Of a DNA stretch of 64,000 bases, positions 21,662-33,389 are shown piece by piece. The position numbers were made by a program, and so were the translations under genes. This stretch comes from Hoplostethus atlanticus (lineage: Eukaryota > Chordata > Actinopteri > Trachichthyiformes > Trachichthyidae). The first letter of the stretch is position 1. Each line of letters begins with the position of its first letter. The DNA is taken from positions 797,784 to 861,783 of the forward strand of contig JAXDDX010000172.1 of assembly GCA_034670405.1 (NCBI GenBank), in the 5' to 3' direction. Under the pieces are notes generated by a model. The model saw only the letters and a list, made by a program, of their open reading frames with translations, was not told where the DNA came from and searched no databases.

Positions 21662-22906
21662 CACTGCCCGTCCCAAAAAAAAGTCGCACACTCTAATATT
21701 TCGTTGGACCGCCTTTAGCTTTGAGTACGGCACGCATTCGCCGTGGCATCGTTTCGATAAGCTTCTACAATGTCACAACATTTATTTCCGTCCAGAGTTG
21801 CATTAATTTTCCGCCAAGATCTTGTATTGATGATGGGAGAGTCGGACCGCTGCGCAAAGTCTTCTCCAGCACATCCCAAAGATTCTCAATGGGGCTGAGG
21901 TCTGGACTCTGTGGTGGCCAATCCATGTGTGAAAATGATGTCTCATGCTCCCTGAACCACTCATTCACAATGTGAGCCCGATGAATCCTGGCATTGTCAT
22001 CTTGGAATATGCCTGTGCCATCAGGGAAGAAAAACTCCATTGATGGAAAGACCTGGTCATTCAGTATATTCAGGTAGTCAGCTGACCTCATTCTTTGGGC
22101 ACATAACGTTGCTGAACCTAGAACCAACTGCAGCAACCCCAGATCATAACACTGCCCCCATAGGCTTGTACGGTAGGCACTAGGCATGATGGGTGCATCA
22201 CTTCATCCGCCTCTCTTCTTACCCTGATGCGCCCATCACTCTGGAACAGGGTAAATCTGGACTCATCAGACCACATGACCTTCTTCCATTGCTCCAGAGT
22301 CCAATCTTTATGCTCCCTAGCAAATTGAAGCGTTTTTTTTCCGATTAGCCTCACTGATCAGTGGTTTTCTTAGGGCTACACAGCTGTTTAGTCCCAATCC
22401 CTTGAGTTCCCTTCGCATTGTGCGTGTGGAAATGCTCTTACTTTCACTATTAAACATAGCCGTGAGTTCTACTGTTGATTTCTTACGATATGATTTCACC
22501 AAACGTTTAAGTGATCTCCGATCACGATCATCCAAGAGTTTGTTCCGACCACATTTCTTCCTCGAAGATGATGGTTCACCACTATCCTTCCAGGTTTTAA
22601 TAATGCGTCGGACGATTCTTAACCCGATTATAGTAGTTTCAGCAATCTCCTTAGTTGTTTTCTTTGCTTGATGCAGGCCAATAATTTGACCCTTCTGAAA
22701 CAGATTAACATCCTTTCCACGACCACAGGATATGTCTTCCGACATGGTTGTTTAAGAAATGAGAAGCTACTCACCGCATCAGCTAAGGTTAAATAAGTTG
22801 TTGCCAGCTGAAACATATTCATCATTGCAGTAATTATCCAATGGAAGGCTCTTACCTATTTGCTTAGTTAAATCCAGGTGGCGACTTTTTTTTTGGACGG
22901 GCAGTG
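21662..22906 (-). mobile_element. Tc1/mariner transposon
   Basis: Inverted ends begin CACTGCCCGTCC and continue into an A-run and GTCGC, with TA at 21660-21661 and 22907-22908. The 1245-bp element carries one transposase gene on the minus strand and sits in the left arm of the long-TIR element. Confidence 0.92.
21765..22745 (-). pseudogene. Tc1-like transposase with two frameshifts
   Basis: Three pieces in order: 22745-22317 holds the helix-turn-helix DNA-binding region (GQIIGLHQAKKTTKEIAE) and an RRxxKTW segment. 22354-22118 holds MWSDESRF with the first Asp and GGSVMIWGC. 22187-21765 holds [11 protein letters not shown] with the second Asp and [11 protein letters not shown] with the Glu. 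The frame changes near 22330 and again near 22150. Catalytic residues are all present, but the protein cannot be made as it stands. Confidence 0.9.
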
Positions 22907-23631
22907 TATTTTAAGTCATGTGTGTAGCTTCAAAGGGGTCTCTGAATGGAGAAATGCATTTAAGCTAGTTTTTAGAAAGATCATTTTCAGATGTTTGTTA
23001 GCCGCCAAAGCCACAGAATAAATATGAAAAAAATGGAGAATTATAATTTGGTGCTGTAAAACTTGATTTTGAACCTTTTTTAAAGAGATTTTCTCATATT
23101 TGTGGTTGCTGTACTCTGACCAGCAGGTGGCTATCATGGTGTGCGGACTCTACTTGTGCGTTACTGTTAAGTTTGTTCATCTCTAGTGGGTGTATGGGTC
23201 TATCTGTCTGTCTAGTCTCTCACTCTGTTTCCTTCCCTTGACTCTTTCTCTTTGTGTGAAGGCAGTGGATGAGGAGATCGAGAAATACATTAAGAGATGG
23301 AGGAAGGAAGGCAAGAGAGGAAAGACCAGTGAGAAGAAGAGAATGAATTATTTAATTATTATATATACATATATATGTGTGTGTGTATATATTCAATATT
23401 CTTGCAATTGTTTATAATAAATATTAGAATGGTGCAATTCAGTGTTTGCTGTCAATCAATACCACAACTTTTCATTATCAAATATTTGTGCTTTTTGGGT
23501 TTTATACAATATATTGTATGAATGTAAATGTTTGTTAAACTGTGTTGTATATTTTAGAAAATTTAGACAATTAGTTATTTTAGACTATTTACAGGGAATT
23601 AAAGAATTCAGTGAGGATGGAAAGGGAATAG

Positions 23632-24040
23632 TATATAATCTTAAATCGGGCCTGTTCTGGGGACTATTCTGGTTCAGTATCGGCTTGGATTTGGCAAACG
23701 GAACTGGGCCGTCATTCAAAATAAGGTCGGGCCATCTCCGGGTTCCGATGTCGGGCCAACTAAAGCTGACTCGGCAGGTGAGAACTGGGCCGCAATTGGA
23801 CCGGCATTTCTTTGCTATCTGGGTATATAATCTTAAATCGGGCCTATTCTGGTTCAGCGTCGGCAGAATCGGCTTGGATTCGGCAGACGGAACTGGGCCG
23901 ATGTACTCGGCCCGATTCTGGGCAGTCATTCAAAATGAAGTCGGGCCATCTCCGGGTTCCGGTGTCGGGCCAACTAAAGCTGACTCGGCATGTGAAAACT
24001 GGGCTGCGATCGGACCGGCATTTCTTTGCTATGTTAGGCC
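23632..24040. repeat. Tandem duplication of a ~190-bp GGGCC-rich unit
   Basis: Two consecutive copies begin TATATAATCTTAAATCGGGC (about 23632 and 23823). Each runs through GTCGGGCCATCTCCGGGTTC and ends in a GGACCGGCATTTCTTTGCTA block. The second has an extra ~20 bp. The open frames running across them (23442-24137, 23812-24219) look like a by-product of duplicated, stop-poor DNA. Confidence 0.8.
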
Positions 24041-24458
24041 ATTTCGCACTAGCACCCCAAAACAATCTCAATCCGAAACACAGAGCAGTAGTCTATTTGA
24101 GTTGCGTCAGGATTGTCCACTATTGCCTGCTATTTGAGGAGCAAGAGGATGAGGAGAGAGAGGATGAAGAGATCAAACCGAAGACTAAATGTAGAAGAGA
24201 CTTTGGCATTGTTTCATGAACTGGGTGAAGGGGAATCTGTTTGGTGGACGTTGCAGTACGTGTTTCCCAGTGGGACCTTTGAGGGAGTAACACAGGGGGC
24301 GGAGTCCAGTCAAAGACTGTCGCGTGAGTGATACAGTTGTACTGTCTGAGATATGTTTGATATCAGTCAGGTGTTTGAAGATACGTCATTGTTTGTACTT
24401 ATTGCTATAATTAAACACTGACTGAAACAGTGGAGACGTCTCAGACTTGAGCGATGTG

Positions 24459-26198
24459 CTTTCAAGACTGCCAGAGTCACCCCCCTTCTGAAGAAACCAA
24501 CACTTGACCCCTCTGAGGTCAAGAACTACAGACCGGTTTCCCTTCTACCCTTCCTATCAAAAACTCTTGAACGTGCTGTCTTCAAGCAACTGTCCTTGTA
24601 CCTCCATCAGAACAACGTCTTGGATCCCCACCAGTCTGGGTTCAAAGTGGGTCACTCGACCGAGACTGCCCTCCTGGCAGTGACGGAGTCGCTCCATGCC
24701 GCTAGAGCGAACTCTCTCTCCTCTGTCCTGATACTCCTGGACCTGTCTGCAGCGTTTGACACGGTGAACCACCAGATCCTCCTCTCCACCCTTGAGGGGA
24801 TGGGTGTCTCAGGCTCTGCACTCTCCATGTTTGCATCCTACCTAACGGATCGCTCCTACCAGGTGACGCTGAGAGGGTCTGTGTCAGAACCACGCAGACT
24901 CACTACTGGGGTTCCGCAAGGCTCGGTTCTAGGCCCTCTCCTCTTTTCCCTCTACACAACATCTCTTGGTTCTGTTATCCATTCACACGACTTTTCCTAC
25001 CACTGCTATGCAGATGACACCCAGCTGATCCTGTCATTTCCCCCCTCTGACACACAAGTGGAGGCACGCATTGCTGCGTGTCTGGCAGACATCTCGGAGT
25101 GGATGTCGATGCACCACCTGAAGCTCAACCTGGACAAAACTGAGCTGATGTTCCTCCCGGGGAAGGCTGTCCGCACCGATACCTGGCCATCACCATTGAT
25201 AATGCTGTGGTGACGTCAACTCGGACTGTGAGGAATCTGGGTGTGACCCTGGACGACCAACTGTCGTTCTCGGCAAACATCGCATCAGTGACACGCTCCT
25301 GCAGATTCCTCCTCTACAACATCAGGAGGATTCGCCCCTTCCTCACTGACAAGGCAGCGCAGGTGCTCATCCAGGCTCTTGTCATCTCCCGCCTGGACTA
25401 CTGCAACTCCCTCCTTGCTGGTGCCCCGGCGTTTGCCATCAGACCTCTGGAGCTTGTTCAGAAAGCTGCAGCTCGTCTGGTGTTCAACCGCCCCAAGTTC
25501 TCCCATACAACTACCCTTCTCCGTTCTCTACACTGGCTCCCTGTAGCGGCTCACATCCAGTTCAAGACCCTGGTGCTAGCCTATAGGGCAGTGAAAGGAA
25601 CAGCTCCTTCTTACCTCAAGCCTTACACCCCCGCCCGACCACTTCGCTCTGCTGCCTCGAGGCGACTGGTTGCCCCGTCGCTCAGAGGGCCCTGCGGCCG
25701 ATCTACACGGTCACGGCTCTTCTCTGTCCTGGCTCCGCAGTGGTGGAATGAACTCCCCACTGATGTCAGGACAGCTGAGTCGCTGCCCATCTTTCGCCGC
25801 AGGCTGAAAACCCACCTCTTCAGGAAACACTACCCTGACTCTTCCTCTTAGCCTTGCCTATTTGTCGTCAATTATGTGTCTGAGCTCTTGTTTATTGGCT
25901 CTTGTTCATTTGATACACTTATTTGTCTTAGCTCTTGCTTATTTGGTTCACTTATTTGTCTTAGCTCTTGTTTATTTGATTCTCTTATTTGTCTCATTTG
26001 TTTAAGATATAGTAGGTTGCTAACTTATTGCACTCTTACCTTAACACTAGTTATGCTCTTAGTTGCTTGTTTAGGAAGGAAATGCACTTACGATTTCTGG
26101 TGACTAGTAGTTTTCTTGCCTACCTATGTTGAATGCACTTATTGTAAGTCGCTTTGGATAAAAGCGTCTGCTAAATGACTGTAATGTAATGTAATGTG
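24459..26198 (+). mobile_element. 5'-truncated L2-like LINE
   Basis: The element starts abruptly inside RT and ends with the tail GTAAGTCGCTTTGGATAAAA followed by a short (GTAAT)n run, a 3' end typical of fish L2-like LINEs. The insertion point is fixed by comparison with the intact inverted arm. At most a few bases (GATGTG/AATGTG) could be a target duplication. Confidence 0.85.
24461..25851 (+). pseudogene. LINE reverse transcriptase, C-terminal part, frameshifted
   Basis: 24461-25213 reads VTPLLKKPTLDPSEVKNYRP and on through the RT fingers, SAAFDTVNH with a catalytic Asp, GVPQGSVLGPLLF and CYADDTQLI with the active-site Asp pair. The frame breaks near 25205. 25207-25851 continues with thumb and C-terminal region (VRNLGVTLDDQLSFSANI, ISRLDYCNSLLAG, WNELPTDVR) and stops. 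The endonuclease and the start of RT are missing through 5' truncation. Confidence 0.9.
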
Positions 26199-26933
26199 GA
26201 CTGGAGCGAGGAGGAGTGTTCGTCTGATTCCGGCTATGAGCCAGAGGGACCGTAGTCCGGGTAGGCATAGGTTATTATTTTTTCACGTAGGCCTAATTTA
26301 TGTTATTTCGGGTTTAGGGCTAGGTTGAATTAGTTTGCTGTCAATCGGATTGCGCCTCTGTATAGATTACATTACATTAGATTACATTTTCCCGCTTTTT
26401 ACGACTTCTTTTTTAAACTTTGCACAACGTTGCACTTTGAAGCAGCTGTGCTTCCATGAATGTATAGGACCTATACTACAATAAAGAGCAATCCAATCTA
26501 ATCTACAGAGAGGCGCGATCCGTTTGACGGCGAACTAATTCAACCTAGCCCTAAACCCGAAATAACATAAATTAGGCCTAAGTGAAAAAATAATAACCTA
26601 TGTCTACCCGGTAGAACGGGGACTACGGTCCCTCTGGCTCATAGCCAGAATCAGAAGAACACTCCTCCTCGCTCCAGTCCACATCGCTCAAGTCTGAGAC
26701 TTCTCCACTGTTTCAATAAGTGTTTGATTATAGCAATAAGTACAAACAACGAAGTATCTTCAAACACCTGACTGATATCAAACATATCTTGGGCAGTACA
26801 GCTCTATGACTTCTGCAACAGTCTTCGACTGGACTCCGCCCCCTGTGTTACTCCCTCAAAGGTCCCACTGGGAAACACGTACTGCAACGTTCACCAACAG
26901 ATTCCCCTTCACCCAGTTCATGAAACAATGCCA

Positions 26934-27564
26934 TTAAGGTCGAATCCCATTTCTCATTTTCACCCCTACGACTCGTTTTCGAGTGCCCCTCGCCCTTCGG
27001 CTTGCCGTTTCACGTTACCAATCGATCAAACAAGTCATCAAATAAAAAAGACCACTGCTTCATTACCAGGACACTTCTTGACAGAGTAGTTTTAGCGGTG
27101 CTCTGTAGGCTAGCAAGCCGTGCTCCTAACGTTACCCTGCCAGTCTGCACTGATATTAGAGGAGCCGTAACAAGTGCAGCAACTTCGCTGCTGGACTTTA
27201 GTTATATTTCGGCGTCATATGCCATCATATGCCATGCCACAAATCAGCCTAAAAACAATGTTGTAACCTTAACTAGCGAGGTAGAGACATCGGCATACTA
27301 GCGATTTTTTGTTATGCTTGTTATAAAGAAAAGGTCTATAATACATTGAAACGACATTAAACTAAGATAATACGATGCTTATAATATTTTTTAAATCTTT
27401 ATTAACGAAGAAAATACTACATTTGTGGTTTCCTTTTGTTGCTTGTGCAGCGTCCCCCCCATCTTGCCGATGATTGTCGGAGATTTGTCATAACCCTCGG
27501 TTTGTAGTGTGCCCCTGAAAAATCTCCGTTTGGAGGGCCATGTACTTCGCCCTACCCCTCGATC
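26934..27564. other. Interior of the long-TIR element, right part
   Basis: This stretch has no counterpart in the left arm. It starts ATCCCATTTCTCATTTTCAC and ends near CCCTACCCCTCG, which hints at another small element, but no duplication is visible. The frame at 27002-27301 shows no domain. Confidence 0.3.
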
Positions 27565-28192
27565 ACGATCATAATTCAAATGTATTCAATCACGAACAAC
27601 AAGGGGATTATTGGCTTAACATGTTATGTTTAATTTACACTTGGAGTACTGCTACCGGACGCCAAACTCGGACATTGAACGCAGCATTGAAATCACACAC
27701 TGGTGTGATTGGCTGAACTTGAAAGAGACGTCTGATAGGCTACAGAGAAAGGCCCTTTAGAAAAAATGCATTTGTGAATCTAACCACGTCAGGTAACTCT
27801 CAAAAACCCACACATGTAACGAGGTTCACAACTCGTGTGGAGGTTTCTAAACGCACATTCGACTGTATATAAATGTAACAACATTTAAATATGTTTTAGA
27901 TGAACACTGCAGCTGTTTTTAACTAAGTATATTTGTGGATTTGTTTTACATTTATATAAAACGAGACGTATTTGTGTGTGCATCAGAAAAAGACATTTGT
28001 GAACACTAATTTATTTGTGAACCTTCTGTCATTTATATATATATTGTTTTTATATTTATATGAAACGATACACATTTGTGTGTGCATTGAAAAATATATT
28101 TGTGAACAGAGACATTTATATATAAATCGCAAAATATATTTGTGAATCGTGTTGGATTCATTTGTGACTTATGAGAGTTATCTGATCCCATA
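27565..28192 (-). repeat. Right terminal inverted repeat
   Basis: Reverse complement of the left repeat, about 16 bp shorter through small deletions. It ends GATCCCATA, immediately followed by the GTTGAG duplication. Confidence 0.9.
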
Positions 28193-28289
28193 GTTGAGGT
28201 CTACAAGAAGTAGTAGTAATGAACAAGCAACAACATTAAAACCTAAAGAACTTAAATACCGCCAATTTCGTCAAGAGATTTTCCTTGTA

Positions 28290-29803
28290 GCTCACGCAAC
28301 TTTCCCTTTTCCAGTTTTCCAATTTTTTCACTTTGTATGGTGGGCTCAGAGTCCCAAGAAATCAGCAAGCTGATCTATTTCATTGTTCTTTAAGTTTAGG
28401 ATTTGCGAAGTGATCGCTATTTATTTGCGCAGTTGAGTAGATCGTAAATAATCAGGCTTCTTCGCACCACATTCATCTGCGAGCCTTCTGAGGCTTTGAT
28501 GTCCTCTGTAATAAGTCAGGCATTTTGATACAGAAAATAAGTACTCGTTTTCGTCTAGCACACCACATTCCTTTCTCTTCTCAATCATCAGATTGAGTGC
28601 ATTCAACATTTAAGGTCTTAAATGTTGCACTGCTACCTTTCTCCCCCTTTTTCCTTTCAGTTCAACCCACTCAAAATAGCTGCACAGCTTCTGTTCATAT
28701 TCTGACAGCCCTATTTCTTCATGGGTGTTTGAGCAATCTCGTTCCAGAAAATTCCTCAGTTTCATCTTCGAGACCTCCCCAACACGTCTTTTGTTGAAAA
28801 GGACTATCTTAGTCAATGTTGTTCTTGCAAGACTGGAATAGTTCTGCACTGTTGCCTCCTTCTTCAGTGCTGCAGTTGCTGATTCTAGATTTTCGTCAAG
28901 ATGCTTGTGAAGTTTTGTGATGTCCTCAGTGAGAGGTAGTTTGGTTGGTTTGTTATATTTCAAATCAGTAATGGTGCTCAAGGCACTGTGATATGTACTC
29001 CGACCACTTTTCCCGATAAAGCTTCTGGAATGCTTCTGAGGATTTAATTAGGTCTTCGTCACCAGCCATGAGAGCATGGCAAAGAATAATGTCACTCACT
29101 TTTAACAGGGAGTGTCCCATTTTAAATGCAAGGCTTGGAGTTTTGTAACTGTTCCGATCCTTGTCAAATCCTGCTGTCTCTTTTACTGCCTCAATTACAT
29201 TCATGAAATGTCCTGGTTTTATAGCATCCTCTAAGGTTAGGATTGGAGACTTTTTGCGCATGGATTGTTGGAATCTTCCAAGCTGACATATCTTTTGGCA
29301 GATATAGTCATGTTTTGAAGGGTCATGTCCATGTTTGCTCTAAAGGGACTCGGCAAACCGTAGAAGGCAAAAGTCATTGCGTACTACACTTGCAATGTCA
29401 TCCTCATGCATACGGCTTAACATCTTAAGCACCCCATCTTCAACAGTGCTTGAACATGCTGACTTGACCACTGATGCTAGGCCAAGCACTCTTTTTCTGC
29501 CTTGGTGTGCATCGTCCTCTGGCTTAGAGGAGCACCTTTTCATATGTCTCCATAGCTCTGATCGCAAAAAATACCCCTGCAATGGATACAATATTCATAT
29601 TTTTTATATTCACCCTTAGCTCTTCGCTTTACTTTAAGTGAACCACTTCCTTTTTTCAGAACCTCGTTGTTTCCCCTGTTCCGAAGTTTCTCTAGCAACT
29701 CCTTCCTACTTCTTGAGCCTGCAGGGAGACTAAGAGCCTTTGCTATGTCAGCACTTCTTTTACGTGAGTTTTGAAGTGTCGAGCTATTTTGAAATGAGAC
29801 CAA
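28290..29803 (-). pseudogene. Tyrosine-recombinase-like gene, broken
   Basis: Pieces in order on the minus strand are as follows. 29803-29540 is an N-terminal region (KELLEKLRNRGN) with a zinc-binding YCIHC. 29591-29340 completes the finger (LWRHMKRC). 29340-28965 is a helical core-binding region. 28981-28610 holds VLFNKRRVGEVSKM, with an Arg in the RxGE context of tyrosine recombinases. 28609-28300 holds STQLRK and NEIDQLADFLG, near the expected second catalytic block. Lesions are frameshifts near 29780, 29560 and 28970, and stops at 29340, 28610 and 28421. It is homologous to the block at 54629-55733. The family may be Crypton-related; catalysis is inferred from motifs only. Confidence 0.72.
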
Positions 29804-31947
29804 AAAAAGCAGAAATTTAGTAATTTAATTCATTAATTTGATTACCTATTCTGTTGTTAACAGCAAAGCTAATAACTACGACTAGCAATATGCTATTTGA
29901 GCTAAGCATTTTAAACTTCCTTTACACATCATACACAACATTACACATCATTTTAATACATTTTAATTTTTGATTAACAGAAGAGTGCCTAGTTTTATTT
30001 TATTTATGTCTTATAAAGTGCCCATGATCTACCGGATTTTACCGTATGTCATTTTGATGCTGAAAGCGTCATAAGATATTGGTATGACAGTATATGCCAA
30101 CTATGTCACTTGACATAAAGGGTAATGTCAATGACACCAGGTGGAACAAACATTTATGAATGGCTCTGTCTGTTTGTCAGTTCTCAGTGCTTATGTAGAT
30201 GTCATGAATGCCTTATGTATACCCCTTCTAGTAAAGTGTTAAAAATAAAAAATACTTACCCTTATAATACTTAAGTCTTTTGTCTTTTGTCTGGAAACAG
30301 CGTACACGCCATGCAGTAGTGCGCACTGTTAAAACAACAACAAAATATTAATGTTTAATGAGAAAATTCGTAATTCTTCACAAAATTAAAGAAACACAAA
30401 ACACCTAATGGAAAAAGCATATATTAGTAACCCAACCCTGCAAATGAAAAACAGTAACAAATAATAATAAAAAAAAATAATAATAATGAAAAAATGACTT
30501 TGGTAGAACGTTGGGTTGTGTAGTAACCTGGCCATGATATGAGCCCTTATGCTGGCAAAATATACCCATTAGTTGAAACCGGTCTAAAAATCGCACTTTT
30601 AGCACATTAACGAACGTGAATAAAGCTGATTCTGTAACAAGACTTGGTAAACCTATGGCGTGCTGGGGCGCGATATAGCCACTATGGTGAAGGCTTTGCT
30701 CAGTACGTCCTCACCAATCCGTGGGATCCGGATAGTGCTGTATGTACCCATAGACATATCGCCGTATGTAGGAGTGTCGACTGTGAGAAACGCCTTTCTG
30801 TGAAAAATGCCTTTCTACAAGCAAACTCACAATGTACAATTCACATGTCGATCTGAATAAATACATTTTCTAATAGGTCAACTATTTCACAAGAACAATG
30901 TGGGTAAAACGAAGTGATTCGCTGATAAAAAATTGTTTTATGCGTTTTATTAATTTAGCCTAGACACATAGTTTTCCCAGAGTGTCTAGCGGTCTGGTTG
31001 CCCAGCAGCCTCCAGTCTTAGCCCCATCTGCTCGCCAGGTAAAGACTGCTACACACTGTTGTGGATTTCGATTGGTTTGTCGAGTTCTTAATAAGAAAAC
31101 TTTAGAGAGTCGAAACAAGCTAAGTTTAAAAGAATTTTAATGCAAGGCCGAGCAGGATAATACAACCTTTCTCAGTGAGATCAGGAAAGTAAATCAAAGA
31201 AAAAACTGTTTACTTTAGGCTATATGGAAAAGCGCTCACAGCCATAAAATAAGGTTAACACCCCATTTCTTTACTATTTCTCCTAAGTATATGTTAATGC
31301 CATATATGGAAGTGTTTAGAATCTTCCCCGATGGGGGTTATCTTGGGCTAGGCTCAGTGTGTGTCTGATTGTGTGCACCGTGGAGCGAGGGGTAAGAAAT
31401 GAAATGCCGATCGTGTGAAAAGAGATCGTATATACCCCATAGACTGTATATAATAGGTATGCCCCCTTTTACAATTGACACTTCTCTCTCGCGTTTCTTT
31501 AAAACTCACTCACTCACTCACTCTTCTAGGCCGGCCTGCATTGCATGCACCCTGGCAAAAACAAACAAGTCCCACTAACCAATTTTCGAGAACATTTAGT
31601 GCTTCTTTCCTGTTTTTTATTTAATTTTTTTGTATCATTTGATTCGGAAAGATCCCGTAGGTCCATGTCAGTTCTTGTGCCGGACTCACTTTCCATGTGA
31701 AATATGGAAAAGAAACAGGAGAGCCATCTAATTAAACAAATTGGGTAGTGGAATTTTTTTATTGTTTGTTTTGATAGAATCTGCTATGTTTGCATTTTCG
31801 AGACCGGTTTCGCTGTGCCATACAAGTGAGAGGAGAGCTACAGATATACTAAGATTATACTGGATTAGCAAAGTAATTCATGAGCATACTTCAGCAACAT
31901 TTTGGAGCCATATAATGGTGGGGTCGGTTGCATAAGCATACTCAGTC
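29804..31947. other. AT-rich stretch without a supported gene
   Basis: Only short frames without motifs occur. A minus-strand donor-like GGTAAGT near 30258 could belong to an upstream exon of the recombinase gene, but no exon could be built. A short (ACTC)n run lies near 31500. Confidence 0.4.
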
Positions 31948-31950
31948 TTA

Positions 31951-32664
31951 AGCCCCATTCGGACGGGATTAGTTTCTCTAGGGGAGGTCAGGTAATTCAA
32001 TTTATTACAGCACTATTCAGTAATTTTAATCCCGTCCGGAACGGCCATGTCAGTGATTTTTCCCTCCTACCCCAGTAATAATTCCGGCCCCAAATACCTA
32101 CTGTTTTTCAGCAAACTCATGGGTGCACTGATAATTTTAGTACCGTCCGGATAGACATCTTGGTAATTTGAGATATATATCACAGAGTTCGCAGGCTGTT
32201 TAGAACAAGAATTCTGGCGGGTATACTACTTCCTGGTGCGATAGCCTACCATATCGCCAGCTGTCATTTTATCGGTTTGAAATGGAAGCACTCGAGGAGG
32301 CTTTTGCTCTCTTGAATGAGATGAACGTACAATACAACGTTAGTGCTCCTGCTTGGGAGCCCATAAGAATGCGGAAGATTAGAAGAGGCAGGTCCCGCAA
32401 ACTGCTTCGATGGGCTATTATAATGACGGCTGCCGGTAAGCGTTCCTTCTAGTAGTTCTGTTCGGTTTCTGCTTTTTGTAACTGGAACAGGGGAATAGGA
32501 ATTGGCGCGCGAGTGATGTAAACATCCGGGTACGTCCGACAATTACGTTCCTCCGTCTGTAAATTTGAATCCCGTCCAGATTGATGACTGAAATTACCGA
32601 GGAGCCATGCAAATGTTTTATTACCCACGTTACCCTGTAAAACTAATCCCGTCCGAATGGGGCT
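31951..32664 (+). mobile_element. PIF/Harbinger-type element, 714 bp
   Basis: Inverted ends AGCCCCATTCGGACGGGATT and its complement are flanked by TTA (31948-31950 and 32665-32667), the Harbinger duplication. CCCGTCCGGA motifs recur inside. It is too short for a full transposase. Confidence 0.88.
32282..32452 (+). CDS. Short basic ORF in the Harbinger element
   Basis: A 56-codon frame starts MEALEEAFALLNEMN and turns strongly basic (MRKIRRGRSRKLLRW). Inside it, GCCG|GTAAGC at 32435 is a good splice donor, so this may be a first exon of a lost transposase gene; Harbinger proteins often begin with an acidic helix then an Arg-rich run. No downstream exon was found. Probably a remnant. Confidence 0.35.
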   Translation: MEALEEAFALLNEMNVQYNVSAPAWEPIRMRKIRRGRSRKLLRWAIIMTAAGKRSF

Positions 32665-33281
32665 TTAGTCCTAAGACTTTTAAGAATTCAATTCAGTCTT
32701 AGGGTAGACCTTGAATTTCTGCTGTCGCTTAAAAGTGACTTACAAGTAGCTGCGATAAAACTAGATGAGATAAGTTACTGATAAAATACACATAGAATAA
32801 GTGGCCTTATTATTACTGCCTTCTACAGTATCAAGCCAGCTTGAAAAGAACAGGTAACTACACAACTTTAAGTTCTACCAAAGTTCGGTGTTGCTTTAAA
32901 GTATACGTTTTTCATTGATGGTGGCAGATGCTTCGGCACTCTGATTAGGACCAGGTTTCGAGTGAATCCATTCACGTTATTTCATTATTTCAACCTATTG
33001 CCGCATCTCTCCTCCAGTCAAGTTCGTAACACTTTTAAAAATATATATATTTGTAACCTAAACTGCACTCAAACATACTTATTTGCCATGCTGTTAGAAA
33101 AGTGAACTTACCCTTTCAAAATGTTTAATTCTGCTTAAGGTTTTAGCAAATTATATCAATAGTTGTCCACTTTCTGTCCAGCCTATGCTGAATGCTTTCA
33201 TGTTAAGCTTAACTAAATTCGTTTTACCTTGCCATAGCAATAAATATCTTCATAAAATCCCATGAGAATTTTGATACTAAC

Positions 33282-33389
33282 CTTTACATCTCAGCCCCCA
33301 CCACTTCAGCGGGGAAAATGGTCCATGGCAAACTGAAGATTTATCAAACAAGGCCATCTCATCTTTGATAACATGATGTCTCTTGCAAT
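33282..33389 (-). other. Candidate 108-bp exon
   Basis: The minus strand shows an acceptor TTTCTTTAG, 36 stop-free codons (including HHVIKDEMALFDKSS and PLKWWGLRCKG) and a GTTAGT donor. The composition looks protein-like. It lies upstream, in transcription direction, of the broken recombinase gene and could be one of its 5' exons; this is inference. Confidence 0.4.

Larger units (their letters stand above)
24204..26933. repeat. Inner inverted repeat (foldback) split by a LINE
   Basis: The arm 24204-24458 plus 26199-26357 is the inverse of 26500-26933. Landmarks are TGGCATTGTTTCATGAACTG at one end and its complement at the other. The loop, about 26358-26500, is AT-rich. The right arm is uninterrupted and reads GCGATGTGGACTGG where the left arm has the LINE, so it preserves the pre-insertion site. 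Confidence 0.88.
20321..28192. mobile_element. 7.9-kb element with ~640-bp terminal inverted repeats
   Basis: The left terminus (20321-20964) is matched in reverse by 27565-28192. The outer ends, TATGGGATCAGATAACTCTC and its complement, are flanked by GTTGAG on both sides (20315-20320 and 28193-28198). That combination supports transposition of the whole block, though a 6-bp match alone is modest evidence. Inside are a Tc1, a 190-bp tandem duplication, a second inverted repeat and an L2-like LINE. No transposase, polymerase or integrase of the element itself is recognised. A 6-bp duplication occurs in Polintons and Dada elements, but the termini do not start with the AG of Polintons. Family unknown. 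Confidence 0.78.

Noticed and set aside
23442..24219. 231- and 135-codon ORFs as a gene
   Set aside because: They follow the tandem GGGCC duplication in two frames, with no motif, splice or start context.
20321..28192. Polinton/Maverick
   Set aside because: The 6-bp duplication fits, but ends do not start with AG and no polymerase B, integrase, ATPase or capsid gene is present.
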